Part shown: piece by piece, positions 16,035 to 25,171 of the stretch
Layout: the number at the start of each line of letters is the position of its first letter
How positions within the stretch are numbered: the first letter of the stretch is position 1
Made by a program: the position numbers and the translations under genes
Notes under the pieces: model-generated
Told to the model about the DNA's origin: nothing
Seen by the model: only the letters and a program-made list of their open reading frames with translations
The model's database searches: none
NCBI RefSeq assembly: GCF_004339595.1
Contig: NZ_SMFU01000007.1
Span: 310,001-374,000, forward strand
DNA: 64,000 nt
Source of the DNA: Marinobacterium mangrovicola
GTDB lineage: Bacteria > Pseudomonadota > Gammaproteobacteria > Pseudomonadales > Balneatricaceae
Direction: 5' to 3'

Positions 16035-17288
16035 TCAATTTCTAGGCGTCAGGCCATCGGCAAGTGTATAGCGCCAGGCACGCCAAGCCGGCAGTGTACC
16101 CGCCAGCAGGCCGGCAACAAACACTGCCAGACTGATCCAGCCCAGGGATGTCGGCCAACCCAGTGTCAGGTAGACCCCCAATAGCTGCTGAAGTTTATCG
16201 CCCCCGAAAAACAGTATCGACCAGAGTGCGCCCAGGCCCAGTGCGATTCCGCTCAGGGTTAGCAGTGCGGCTTCAAGCATCACCAGAAAAAGCAGGTGAT
16301 GAGGTGATGCGCCGATGGCACGCAACAGGGCCAGCTCTCGCCGGCGCTGCTCCATGCCGGTCAGCAGCACGCCGAGCATGCCGGTCAAACCCGCTAGTAC
16401 CACGCAGGCGGAGATCGCCAGCATCGCCTGCTCGGCCCTGCCCACCACCTTCCAGAGTTCCTGCAGAGCGACGCCGGGAAGAATCGCCAGCAGTGGCTCA
16501 CCACGGAAATTGTTGATCGCCCGTTGCAGCTGAAACACTGCGGTCTTGGATTTCAGGCCAAGCATGACGGCCGTGATCTCCTTGGGCGTCAGGTCCATCT
16601 CGGCCAGCTGTTGATCACTCACCTTCATCCCCGGCATAGGCACACCGGCGCGCCAGCCCACATGGATGGCGGTGATCGACTCAAGGCTGACAAACAGGGA
16701 GCGGTCCACCGGTGTACCCGTGGGTTCAAGAATGCCGACTACCTTGAACGGCTGATCCTTGTGCTGCGCGAAACTTACATTGCCTAACCCATGTGATACG
16801 ACGATATCGTCACCGAGCCTGTAGCCCAGGCTCTTGGCCACCTCTGCACCGAGCGTCACCTGATGCAGTGCGGTAAAGCCTTCGCCGGCGCTGAAATCGA
16901 GCTGGCGATCGTTGCCATAGCGGTAGCGCTCGAAAAAGGCGCTGCTGGTGCCGACCACGCGAAAGCCGCGGTGAGAGTCGCCCAGAGAGAGCGGTACCGC
17001 CCAGTCAACGGACTTATCGCCGGCGATCGTTTCGTAGCTGGACCAGCGGATATTGTTGGTGGCAGAGCCCAGGTGGAAGACGGAGTAGAGCAGCAGTTCT
17101 ACCTGTCCGGAACGGGCGCCGACGATCAGGTCCGTGCCGGATACCGTATTGAAAAAGCCGTCGCGCATGTCATGGCGGATCTTCTCGACGCCGGCCAGAA
17201 GAGTGACGCTGATCGCGATGGTAAGGACACAAAGCAGTGCCGCGCTTTTGCGGTTTAGCAGACTGCGCCAGGCAAGGCCGATCAGCAT
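16035..17288 (-). CDS. ABC transporter permease, FtsX/MacB type
   Basis: Permease of 417 residues. One N-terminal membrane helix (about 18-38), a large periplasmic domain (about 40-275, MacB-like) and three C-terminal helices (about 290-400) are seen, the FtsX topology. The MEQRRRELALLRAIGAS stretch is the coupling motif of this class. It overlaps the ATPase gene by 7 nt. The class usually performs mechanotransmission rather than classical import, so its role with DUF2796/DUF3299 proteins in zinc uptake is not mechanistically clear. Confidence 0.87.
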   Translation of the reverse strand: MLIGLAWRSLLNRKSAALLCVLTIAISVTLLAGVEKIRHDMRDGFFNTVSGTDLIVGARSGQVELLLYSVFHLGSATNNIRWSSYETIAGDKSVDWAVPLSLGDSHRGFRVVGTSSAFFERYRYGNDRQLDFSAGEGFTALHQVTLGAEVAKSLGYRLGDDIVVSHGLGNVSFAQHKDQPFKVVGILEPTGTPVDRSLFVSLESITAIHVGWRAGVPMPGMKVSDQQLAEMDLTPKEITAVMLGLKSKTAVFQLQRAINNFRGEPLLAILPGVALQELWKVVGRAEQAMLAISACVVLAGLTGMLGVLLTGMEQRRRELALLRAIGASPHHLLFLVMLEAALLTLSGIALGLGALWSILFFGGDKLQQLLGVYLTLGWPTSLGWISLAVFVAGLLAGTLPAWRAWRYTLADGLTPRN

Positions 17289-18016
17289 GTTTCATCCTCC
17301 TGGGTCGGCTGGGCGAGGTGTTCGAGATTCACCGCGCGGTGGAAGTGCTTGGCCAGTCCGCGATCATGGCTGACGAATAGCAGTGCGGCACCGCTGCGCT
17401 CGCATTCGGTCAGCAGTAGCTCGATAAATCGGTCGCGATGGTCGCTGTCCAAAGAGGAGGTTGGCTCGTCGGCGATGATCAGCGGCGGATTACCGATCAG
17501 GGCTCGGCAGGCGGCGACACGTTGCTGCTGGCCGATGGAAAGGGTGGAGGTGGCGCGTTTTTCGCTGCCCACGCTTTCAAGGCCAAGCTCGCCCAGCAAT
17601 CGCAGCGCCTGAGCTTCGACAGAGCCGTCCTGCCGTGCAGCCTGCTTGCGCCGTTGTGCCGAGAAGCGACAGCCCAGCACCACGTTTTCCAGCGGTGAAA
17701 GCCAGGGCAGCAGGTTGAACTGCTGAAAGACGAGGCCAATACGGTTCGCCCGCAGTTGGTCACGCTTGCGCATGGAAAGGCGCTCTAAGGGTTCGCCGCA
17801 GACGCTGATCGAGCCGGTATAGCCGCTTTGAACGCCGGAAATCAGGTTCAGCAGGGTGCTTTTACCGCTGCCGGAAGCGCCCTGAAGAAACAGGCTTTCG
17901 CCCGCTTCCAGGGTCAACCGCGGGATTTCCAATAGTGGCCGTGCCGCCTTCGGCCAGCGAAAGCTCAGTTCACTGATGGAGATGGCGGGCCCATCGCTTT
18001 TAGCTGGATTGCTCAT
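17282..18016 (-). CDS. ABC transporter ATP-binding protein (LolD/MacB class)
   Basis: ATPase of 244 residues. Walker A GASGSGKST (about 40-48), Q-loop VFQQFNLLPW, signature LSIGQQQRVAACRAL, Walker B LIIADEPTSSLD and a switch His in FVSHDRG are all present. It is the energising subunit for the adjacent FtsX-type permease. The start ATG overlaps the stop of the DUF2796 gene by 4 nt, so the ZrgA-like protein, ATPase and permease are translationally coupled. Confidence 0.9.
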   Translation of the reverse strand: MSNPAKSDGPAISISELSFRWPKAARPLLEIPRLTLEAGESLFLQGASGSGKSTLLNLISGVQSGYTGSISVCGEPLERLSMRKRDQLRANRIGLVFQQFNLLPWLSPLENVVLGCRFSAQRRKQAARQDGSVEAQALRLLGELGLESVGSEKRATSTLSIGQQQRVAACRALIGNPPLIIADEPTSSLDSDHRDRFIELLLTECERSGAALLFVSHDRGLAKHFHRAVNLEHLAQPTQEDETC

Positions 18017-18606
18017 GGCATTTTAAGCAGCGTGTTTCCGGCGTTCAGTTCCTGCAGAGACTGACTGGCGCCTATCACTTCGGCGTGCAGGCTGGTCAGG
18101 GCAGGAAAATGGGTAAACAACTTTACCTGGGCCTGATCGAACTGGTCCGGATCAGCACAGAGGAAATGGTATTCATAGGCCAGGTCTCGATGTTCGCTTA
18201 GAACCTGGTCATTATCCTCGTGCTCGTGCTCGTGCTCGTGCTCGTGTTCATGGTCATGGTCATGGTCATGGGCTTCACCCTGTTTGGTCGTCTCCACATG
18301 TTGTCCGAGGGAAACGCGGCTCAGAGAGCAGTTTGCATCGGCGGGTAGTTCGAGCCAGAACTGCGGATCGCGCATGTTGGTGTCGAGATTTTCGACCAGG
18401 GCCTGCTCCTCATCGGTCTGCGGAGCGTGCTCGAAGCCGAGAAGGTTGTATGCCGGGCTGTTCAGATTGATGACCAGCTCCTGATTGTCCAGTACTACCT
18501 GTAACAGTGCTTCGCCATGCACATGGGGGGCGAGAGATTCCTCTGCGAGAGCGCTGCCAGAGGCCGCAATCAGCAGAGGCAAAACGAGTTTGGCGGCGTG
18601 TTTCAT
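18013..18606 (-). CDS. Zinc-related periplasmic protein, DUF2796, His-rich (ZrgA-like)
   Basis: Protein of 197 residues with a signal peptide (about 21 residues, GSALAEE). The DUF2796 domain is interrupted by a metal-binding loop of alternating His with Asp or Glu (about residues 110-132), encoded by tandem hexamers. Two cysteines flank it (ANCSLSR and FLCADP). V. cholerae ZrgA, of this family, belongs to a zinc transport system (recalled). The start is fixed by GGAG 6 nt before ATG; a longer open frame upstream is not supported. It is the first gene of the operon, with a Zur box 47 bp upstream. Confidence 0.87.
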   Translation of the reverse strand: MKHAAKLVLPLLIAASGSALAEESLAPHVHGEALLQVVLDNQELVINLNSPAYNLLGFEHAPQTDEEQALVENLDTNMRDPQFWLELPADANCSLSRVSLGQHVETTKQGEAHDHDHDHEHEHEHEHEHEDNDQVLSEHRDLAYEYHFLCADPDQFDQAQVKLFTHFPALTSLHAEVIGASQSLQELNAGNTLLKMP

Positions 18607-18652
18607 AAGGTCTCCTGTCCTGGGCAAGGTCGGTCCGGTCTTGGATGGGCTG

Positions 18653-18675
18653 AATATGTTATATCGTAACATTTT
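18653..18675 (-). promoter_or_regulatory. Zur box upstream of the zinc locus
   Basis: ATGTTATATCGTAACAT is a palindrome at the core of the 23-bp gammaproteobacterial Zur consensus. By hand 17 of 22 scored positions match. It lies 47-69 bp upstream of the zrgA-like ATG, within the 364-bp gap before the divergent tag gene. Zur repression under zinc sufficiency is expected. Confidence 0.8.
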
Positions 18676-18970
18676 TCTATGCCAGCGCTGCTGATGATCT
18701 GCGTGGCTGCGTTGCACGACAGTGCAAAAGACCTGAAGCCGTTCTGGAAGTTCGAAACAGGCAGTGGGCAGTTGGCAGGTCTGGTATAAAGTCAGGCGGA
18801 TACTGGCGCCGTTCTTGAGCCAAGCCGGCAGCAAGAGGATAAACATGCCGTTCGCCATGTTACTGTCTGAAGGTCAAAAGGTCTGCTAGGTTCCCAGTCT
18901 TAACGCGGTAACACCGGACCGAATAATGAGATCGGTAGTATAAGGTGTGTATTAAAGGTAGGCAGCTAAG

Positions 18971-19588
18971 ATGGAGAGTATCAGCGTGGAAAAGACCGTA
19001 AACGGACCCGATGGCCTGCCGCGATGTGGCTGGTGTGGCCAGGTAGCCGAGTTCTTTCCCTACCACGATCGCGAGTGGGGCTTTCCGGTGGCTGACGATC
19101 AGCGTCTGTTTGAGAAGCTCTGTCTGGAGAGCTTCCAGTCCGGCCTCAGTTGGCGCACGATTCTGGCCAAGCGGGAAAACTTTCGCAGCGCTTTTGCCCG
19201 GTTCGATTTCCACCGTGTAGCGGAGTTTGGTGAGGCGGATGTGGAACGCCTGCTGCAGGATGCCGGCATTATCCGCCACCGTGGCAAGATCGAGGCGGTG
19301 ATCAACAACGCCCGGCGGGCGCTGGAACTGGTTGAAAAAGAGGGGTCCATTGCCGCCTTCGTCTGGAAGTACGAGCCCGAGTCTCAGCCCGAGCCGCAAA
19401 GCCAGACCACTTCGCCGGAATCGGTCGCTCTGTCAAAGGAGCTGAAAAAGCGCGGCTGGAAGTTCGTCGGCCCCACCACCGTTTACTCCTTCATGCAGGC
19501 GATGGGTCTGGTGAACGACCATCTGCATGCCTGCGTCAGCCGTGAACAGATTGATCAGGCGCGCCAGCAGTTCCAGCGACCGGTTTAA
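18971..19588 (+). CDS. tag: DNA-3-methyladenine glycosylase I
   Basis: Tag, 205 residues. It excises 3-methyladenine from alkylated DNA. Seen: the N-terminal CGWC and YHDREWG, the FEKLCLESFQSGLSW block with the active-site region, and a C-terminal MGLVNDHLHAC. The Cys and His residues of the first and last motifs form the family's structural zinc site. Length is slightly above E. coli Tag because of an N-terminal extension. It is divergent from the zinc locus and monocistronic. A weaker start at the next in-frame Met is not available before CGWC. Confidence 0.93.
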   Translation: MESISVEKTVNGPDGLPRCGWCGQVAEFFPYHDREWGFPVADDQRLFEKLCLESFQSGLSWRTILAKRENFRSAFARFDFHRVAEFGEADVERLLQDAGIIRHRGKIEAVINNARRALELVEKEGSIAAFVWKYEPESQPEPQSQTTSPESVALSKELKKRGWKFVGPTTVYSFMQAMGLVNDHLHACVSREQIDQARQQFQRPV

Positions 19589-19802
19589 AGACAATTTAAA
19601 ACGCTAGTTTTAGCTGTCGGCGAACCTTTGCCATCGATTCCTGTCAGGTAAAGGAATCTATCTTCATTTCATGCTTCGCTGAAGCGCTATAGAGCCGTTC
19701 ATAGCAAGCTTAAGTCAGCGGGGCTGTAGTGAGTCCAGGGAGCGCGTGATACCCTTAGCGCGCTTTCAATCTTTGGAGTGAGAACGCTCAAATTATCTGC
19801 TT

Positions 19803-20567
19803 ATGAATTCAGAAACACGTATCAGCGAAGCCCCGCTTTTTCAGTTCAAGAACTCCCGCGTATCACTCAATGAACTGGTACTGCTCGACTATGACGAATC
19901 GCGTCTGAAAGCCGAGCTCGAGCGCCACGCCGCGCGTCTGCCGTCTCTGTTTCGACAGATGCCGGTGTTGCTTAATCTGGAGCGCTTGCCAGCCGACAAG
20001 CCGCTGCCGCCGCTGGACGAGCTGCTGGCGGTTTGTCGTGACAGCGAGCTGAATCCGATCGGTATCCGTGGCAATAGTCGTTATGATGAAGCACTCTGCC
20101 AGAGCTTGGGGCTTTCCTGCTTCGGCGCCGGCGCCCGCACAGAGCGCTCCCGCGATGAAACGGCCACCGAAGTTAAACCCGACCCTGTGGCCGAGCCTCC
20201 CGAAGTTGCGGCATCCACGGAAGTGGTTGAAGAAAGAGGCAGTAAAACCCGTATTCTGACCACACCGGTGCGCTCCGGGCAGCAGGTGTACGTGCAGGGC
20301 GGTGATCTGATCGTGCTGTCATCGGTGGGGGCCGGCGCAGAAGTGATGGCCGATGGCAATATTCATGTTTACGGCCCCTTGCGTGGCCGGGCCATGGCCG
20401 GGGTTAGTGGCGATAGCGGTGCGCGTATCTTCTGTCAAAGTCTGGAAGCTGAACTGATCTCAATAGCCGGTTACTTCAAAGCGTGCGAAGATCTACAAAG
20501 CGAGCATTGGAAGAAACCCGTGCAGGCGTTCCTGTCCGGGACCCGGCTAGATACGGTGCTGTTGTAA
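19803..20567 (+). CDS. minC: Septum site-determining protein MinC
   Basis: MinC, 254 residues. The N-terminal FtsZ-inhibiting domain spans about 10-110. A variable Pro/Glu-rich linker (about 115-150) leads to the C-terminal beta-helix domain (about 153-250) with the RSGQQVYVQGGDLIVL and HVYGPLRGRAMAGV repeats that dimerise and bind MinD. It blocks Z-ring assembly at the poles together with MinD. First gene of minCDE; the 57-bp gap to minD has no terminator. Confidence 0.94.
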   Translation: MNSETRISEAPLFQFKNSRVSLNELVLLDYDESRLKAELERHAARLPSLFRQMPVLLNLERLPADKPLPPLDELLAVCRDSELNPIGIRGNSRYDEALCQSLGLSCFGAGARTERSRDETATEVKPDPVAEPPEVAASTEVVEERGSKTRILTTPVRSGQQVYVQGGDLIVLSSVGAGAEVMADGNIHVYGPLRGRAMAGVSGDSGARIFCQSLEAELISIAGYFKACEDLQSEHWKKPVQAFLSGTRLDTVLL

Positions 20568-20624
20568 CCCATAAATAAAACTGCACCTGAACCTGATTAA
20601 TCCATATGTATGGAAACTGTGTAA

Positions 20625-21437
20625 ATGGCTGAAATTATTGTTGTGACGTCCGGTAAGGGCGGGGTCGGCAAAACGACCAGCAGTGCGGCAATCGGTACTG
20701 GACTGGCCCTGCGCGGGCACAAGACTGTTCTGGTCGATTTCGACGTAGGCCTGCGTAACCTGGACCTGATCATGGGCTGTGAGCGCCGCGTTGTGTTCGA
20801 CCTGGTCAATGTGATCAACAACGAAGCGACACTGAACCAGGCGCTGATCCGGGACAAACGCACCGAAGGGCTTTATATCCTGCCGGCTTCCCAGACACGC
20901 GATAAGGATGCGCTCAACCACGAAGGCGTGGAGCGCGTGCTGAACGAGCTGTCAGAGATGTTCGATTACATCGTCTGTGACTCTCCGGCGGGTATTGAAA
21001 AGGGCGCTCAGCTGGCGCTGTACTTTGCCGATACAGCCATAGTGGTTACTAACCCGGAAGTTAGCTCCGTGCGTGACTCCGACCGTATTCTCGGCGTGCT
21101 GCAGAGCAAGTCACGCAAGGCGGAAAACGGCGAGCAGGTTAAAGAACATCTGCTGCTGACGCGTTACAACCCGGCACGTGTGCAGGCCGGCGAGATGCTC
21201 AGTGTTGAGGATGTGCAGGAGATTCTGGCGATTCCTCTGCTGGGTGTGGTACCCGAGTCCGAAGCCGTGCTTAAAGCGTCGAACCAGGGGCAGCCGGTGG
21301 TATTGGACAGCGAAAGCGATGCCGGCCAGGCGTATATGGATGCGATAGGCCGCTTCCTTGGCGAGGAACGTGAGCACCGCTTCCTCGAAGTACAGCGCAA
21401 GGGATTGTTCAGCCGCGTATTCGGCAGGAAGGGCTAA
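20625..21437 (+). CDS. minD: Septum site-determining ATPase MinD
   Basis: MinD, 270 residues, a ParA-family ATPase with the deviant Walker A motif GKGGVGKTT (about 10-18). The second conserved lysine (Lys11) is present. A C-terminal amphipathic helix (about 254-268, [13 protein letters not shown]) anchors it to the membrane. It recruits MinC and is driven into pole-to-pole oscillation by MinE. Its stop overlaps the minE start by one base. Confidence 0.97.
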   Translation: MAEIIVVTSGKGGVGKTTSSAAIGTGLALRGHKTVLVDFDVGLRNLDLIMGCERRVVFDLVNVINNEATLNQALIRDKRTEGLYILPASQTRDKDALNHEGVERVLNELSEMFDYIVCDSPAGIEKGAQLALYFADTAIVVTNPEVSSVRDSDRILGVLQSKSRKAENGEQVKEHLLLTRYNPARVQAGEMLSVEDVQEILAIPLLGVVPESEAVLKASNQGQPVVLDSESDAGQAYMDAIGRFLGEEREHRFLEVQRKGLFSRVFGRKG

Positions 21438-21691
21438 TGGGTATTCTGAGTTATTTCCGCTCCAAGAAGCAGACCTCGGCCAACGTCGCCAAGGAACGCC
21501 TGCAGGTGCTGGTGGCCTATGAGCGCAACCAGCGTAACCAGCCGGACTATCTGCCACAGATGCAGCAGGAGATTCTCGCGGTGATCTCCCGTTACGTCGA
21601 TATAGATGTCGATGACGTTCAGGTAAACCTGGATGAAAACTGCTCGATCCTGGAGCTGAACGTTACGCTGCCAGAGCACGCCAAAGACTGA
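21437..21691 (+). CDS. minE: Cell division topological specificity factor MinE
   Basis: MinE, 84 residues, normal length. An N-terminal membrane-targeting stretch (LSYFRSKK) and the MinD-contact helix (about 15-30, [13 protein letters not shown]) precede a C-terminal topological domain. It stimulates MinD ATPase and confines MinCD to the poles. Translationally coupled to minD (TAATG). A terminator follows 60 bp downstream. Confidence 0.96.
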   Translation: MGILSYFRSKKQTSANVAKERLQVLVAYERNQRNQPDYLPQMQQEILAVISRYVDIDVDDVQVNLDENCSILELNVTLPEHAKD

Positions 21692-21752
21692 TCGCACACC
21701 GCTGTGCCGCTGATCGTCTTTGGTGCCGCAGACCCGTTGCTTGCGCTTAAAC

Positions 21753-21788
21753 AAGGCGCGACCTCAAAGCTGAGGCCGCGCTTTTTTT
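21753..21788 (+). terminator. Terminator after minCDE
   Basis: Stem GCGCG-a-CCTCA with TGAGG-c-CGCGC, loop AAGC, followed by seven T. Confidence 0.93.
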
Positions 21789-21916
21789 CGTTACAGCGGC
21801 GGTGTTGTCGCGGTAGACACTGGCGAGGCGTCTATTGCCGGAAAAATGTTCTACTGGTTCGGTTATTGCTTTGATCTTGCCAGTCCTCCCGAGTCTTAGC
21901 GTTCAAGGAGTAGATC

Positions 21917-22312
21917 ATGAACATGGCGAATGAAACCGAAGCACTCTGGCACGCGTTGTTCGATCATTGTGAGTCTGAACGGAGCGGCACCTTCTTTCTG
22001 GCCTGTGCCGACAACAAATCTGGTCAGATTGTCCTGCATAACGGGCAGATATTGGGCCTGACCTATGCCGGCGAGACCGGTGACCAGGCGGTAAAGGCGT
22101 TGAATCTTGCCTCTGCTCTGAGATTTTCCTTCACCGCCGACCTGATTTTCCCGCTGCAGGAGACTCTGTTACCGGAACAGGCCCAGGCGCTGCTGCTTCA
22201 GCTGGGCATTGCCGACTATCAGAACAGCCAGCCGGAAACGGTGGAGCAGCCCAAGGTCAGTGCGCCGCGTCGCTCGGTCCGCATCTATCGTGGCCGTGTC
22301 GTTCAAGGTTAA
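21917..22312 (+). CDS. DUF4388-like protein, 131 aa
   Basis: Protein of 131 residues. Residues about 18-90 resemble the DUF4388/PATAN type fold by pattern: SGTFFLACADNKSGQIVLHNGQILGLTYAGETG, then an AVKALN helix. These domains occur in Myxococcus and Geobacter signalling proteins and in pilus or gliding regulation. The C-terminus is basic (RRSVRIYRGRVVQG). The ATG has AAGGAG upstream. It stands alone between the min terminator and the convergent ast operon. The assignment is a pattern judgement only. Confidence 0.55.
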   Translation: MNMANETEALWHALFDHCESERSGTFFLACADNKSGQIVLHNGQILGLTYAGETGDQAVKALNLASALRFSFTADLIFPLQETLLPEQAQALLLQLGIADYQNSQPETVEQPKVSAPRRSVRIYRGRVVQG

Positions 22313-22340
22313 AGGGGCAGGCTGCTGATTAGCGGGTAGA

Positions 22341-23666
22341 TCAGTTGCGCTGGAACGGGTAAATACTGCTCAGTCCAAGCAGTTGGGTTAGGCTGTCCAG
22401 CGCTTCTCGACCGGTTGTCAGCAGGACCGGATCGGCCAGATCAGCCGGCATCAGCTGTTCGGGGTAGTAGCGTTCTACCCAGTCACGCAGGCTGGCGTAG
22501 AGGCGCTCATCCATCAGTACTGCCGGATTGACGTTGGCCAGTTCACCCTCTGTCAGTACAACTCTTAGGCGCAAACAGGCGGGGCCACCGCCGTTGGCCA
22601 TGCTCTGGCGCAGATCACAGAACTCGATTTGGTCGATTTCCCGACCTTCAAGCTGCTGCAGGTAGCTGTGTACCTTTGGGTTATCGCGGCTCTCCGTTGG
22701 GGCCAGCAGCAGGCTGGAATTGTCCGGCAGGCTGAGTAGCTGGCTGTTGAACAGATAGCTGCTCACCGCATCGGTCACGCTGACCTCAGTGTCGGGAACC
22801 TCAATGCATTTGAATTCATCGCCAAGGCGATGCTTCAGTTTGTCGTAAAGCGCTTGCTGATCAACGAAAGCGCGCTCATGGCAAAATAGCAGGTTGCGAT
22901 CGCAGACAGCGATTACATCGTTATGGAACACGCCCTGGTCGATCACTTGCGGATTCTGCTGCGCATACAGTGCGCACCCTTCCTTCAACTGATGTTTGCG
23001 GTTAATCGCCTGGCAAGCTTCCAGTGTCTGTCGTGCCGGGAAATGCTGAGGAGTCAGCGCTGCACCGCTGGCGCGACCATAGACGAAAAGCTCGATAGCG
23101 CTGTCGCCGTACTCGCGGCACAACCGGTTATGGTTGGCGGCCCCTTCGTCGCCGAAAATCGGGTGCGGTGGCAGTGGGGCGTGATGGGCGAAATGGTCGT
23201 TACCGGGAAAGATCGCCCTGAGCAGTGAGGCGGTGGTATCCGTTTCCAGCGAGCGGTGAAGTTTGCTGATCAGATTTGCGGGTGTGAAGTGAACCCGGCC
23301 ATCAAGGGTATCCGCGCTGGGTGATACGGTGGCGGCATTGGCGCTCCACATGGCAGAGGCGGAGGCGCAGTTATGCAGCAAAAAGGGGGCTTGTTGCGCG
23401 GCATCGGTCAGCACCCGCGCATCGCTACCGTGGAAGCCGAGGCGTCTCAGAGTGGCCAGGTCCGGCCTCTCCTGTGGCGGGATAACGCCCTGCAGCAACC
23501 CCAGCTCGGTGAGCCGTTTCATCTTTGCCAGCCCCTGCAGCGCTGCCTCTTTGGGGTGCGAAACCAGGCCGCGGTGTTTCTCTGAGGCAATATTGCCCAG
23601 GGACAGGCCGGCATAATTATGGGTTGGGCCTACCAGCCCGTCGAAGTTGGCTTCCCGGGCGGTCAT
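22341..23666 (-). CDS. astB: N-succinylarginine dihydrolase
   Basis: AstB, 441 residues. It converts N2-succinylarginine to N2-succinylornithine, CO2 and two ammonia, the second step of the arginine succinyltransferase pathway. It belongs to the amidinotransferase fold, with catalytic Cys in NGGGPACLRL, His in HNDVIAV and acidic residue in GDEGAANHN. Its start overlaps the astD stop by 4 nt. Last gene of the operon astC-M20-astD-astB. No astE follows. Confidence 0.95.
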   Translation of the reverse strand: MTAREANFDGLVGPTHNYAGLSLGNIASEKHRGLVSHPKEAALQGLAKMKRLTELGLLQGVIPPQERPDLATLRRLGFHGSDARVLTDAAQQAPFLLHNCASASAMWSANAATVSPSADTLDGRVHFTPANLISKLHRSLETDTTASLLRAIFPGNDHFAHHAPLPPHPIFGDEGAANHNRLCREYGDSAIELFVYGRASGAALTPQHFPARQTLEACQAINRKHQLKEGCALYAQQNPQVIDQGVFHNDVIAVCDRNLLFCHERAFVDQQALYDKLKHRLGDEFKCIEVPDTEVSVTDAVSSYLFNSQLLSLPDNSSLLLAPTESRDNPKVHSYLQQLEGREIDQIEFCDLRQSMANGGGPACLRLRVVLTEGELANVNPAVLMDERLYASLRDWVERYYPEQLMPADLADPVLLTTGREALDSLTQLLGLSSIYPFQRN

Positions 23667-25153
23667 GGCTGGGGTTCTTCATCTGTGGCCAGGGGGATGC
23701 CGGGTGCGGGTTTCTGTGGCGCCTCCAGCTGCTCTTTCTCCAGCCCGGCCACCGGATAAGCGCAGTAGTCGGCTGCATACCAGGCGCTGGGACGATGGTT
23801 GCCGCTGGCCTTGATGCCGCCAAAGGGGGCGCTGCTGCTGGCACCGGTGAGTTGGCGATTCCAATTGACGATACCGGCGCGGATCCGGTGCCAGAACAGC
23901 TCGTACTGGTCGCGGCTGTCGCTGAACAGCCCCGCAGCCAGGCCGAAGCGAGTCTCATTGGCCAGCTCCAGGGCCATCTCAAAATCGTCATAACGCTGGA
24001 TCTGCAGCATGGGTCCGAAATGTTCCTCATCGGGAAGGATATCGACATTGGTGACATCGATAAGCCCCGGACTCAGCAGCGCATTGCTGGCTTGCTGCCT
24101 TGTCATCGGCAGCAGAATCTGACCGCCCAGCGCATTCAGTTTGGCCTGCGCGCCGAGCATGCGATCCGCCGCTTCGCTGGAGATGAGGCAGCCCATATAG
24201 GGTTGTGGGTCATCATCGTAGAGGCCCAGTTGAATCCGCTCTGTCAGTGCAGTGAGAGTATCAAGAAACGCGTCACCTTCAGTGGTGTTCGGGACAATCA
24301 AGCGTCTGGCACAGGTGCAGCGTTGGCCAGCACTGAGGAAAGCTGACTGCACCGTTTCGTAAGCCGCCGCCTCTAAATTGCTGATCTGGCCGATAATCAG
24401 CGGATTGTTGCCGCCCATCTCCAACGCCAGGATCTTTTCCGGTTGGCCGGCAAACTGCTGATGCAGTTGATGTCCGACGCTACTCGATCCGGTGAAGAGC
24501 AGGCCATCGAGGCCGGGATGTGATGACAGTGCCCGGCCGGCATCACGGCTACCCTGGATCAGGTTGATAACGCCAGCGGGAAGGCCCGCGGCCAGCCAAT
24601 GTTGCAGAGTGAGTTCGGCAAAGCGAGGCGTGAGCTCGCTGGGCTTGAAAACGAGGGTGTTACCGGCGATCAGAGCGGGCACTATGTGTCCGTTGGGCAG
24701 GTGGCCGGGGAAGTTGTAAGGACCAAACACTGCCAGCACGCCATGGGGGCGATGGCGCAGCACCGATTGTGCGTCTCCGAGAGGCTGGTTGGTTTCACCG
24801 GTGCGCTGCGCTGCGGCGCGGATAGATATTTCGATCTTTCCGGTCATCGCCGTAATTTCGGTGCGTGCTTCCCAGAGCGGCTTGCCGGTCTCCTCGCCCA
24901 GCGCCTGGGCGAGGCTCTCCTGGTGGCGCTCCAGCCGCTGGGCGAAGAGGCGGCAGAGCTCAATACGTTCGGTTATGGGCTGGCGTGACCAGTCACGGAA
25001 GGCACGGCGGGCCGCATCAACCGCATCATCGATCTGTCCTGCACTGGCGGCACGTCCCTGCCAGATCACCCGGTTACGCCCCGGGTCCAGTGACTCGAAC
25101 GGATCGCTCTTGCCCGCTATCCAGCGGTTGTCGATCAGTAGATTGCCTGACAT
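23663..25153 (-). CDS. astD: N-succinylglutamate 5-semialdehyde dehydrogenase
   Basis: AstD, 496 residues, NAD-dependent aldehyde dehydrogenase that makes N-succinylglutamate, the fourth step of the Ast pathway. Seen: catalytic Glu in LALEMGGNNP, catalytic Cys in SAGQRCTC and the FNFPGHLPNGH-type cofactor region (YNFPGHLPNGHIVPAL). Length is normal. The gene lies 18 bp after the M20 hydrolase and overlaps astB by 4 nt. Confidence 0.94.
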   Translation of the reverse strand: MSGNLLIDNRWIAGKSDPFESLDPGRNRVIWQGRAASAGQIDDAVDAARRAFRDWSRQPITERIELCRLFAQRLERHQESLAQALGEETGKPLWEARTEITAMTGKIEISIRAAAQRTGETNQPLGDAQSVLRHRPHGVLAVFGPYNFPGHLPNGHIVPALIAGNTLVFKPSELTPRFAELTLQHWLAAGLPAGVINLIQGSRDAGRALSSHPGLDGLLFTGSSSVGHQLHQQFAGQPEKILALEMGGNNPLIIGQISNLEAAAYETVQSAFLSAGQRCTCARRLIVPNTTEGDAFLDTLTALTERIQLGLYDDDPQPYMGCLISSEAADRMLGAQAKLNALGGQILLPMTRQQASNALLSPGLIDVTNVDILPDEEHFGPMLQIQRYDDFEMALELANETRFGLAAGLFSDSRDQYELFWHRIRAGIVNWNRQLTGASSSAPFGGIKASGNHRPSAWYAADYCAYPVAGLEKEQLEAPQKPAPGIPLATDEEPQP

Positions 25154-25171
25154 AACCCTCTCCCTGGCTTA

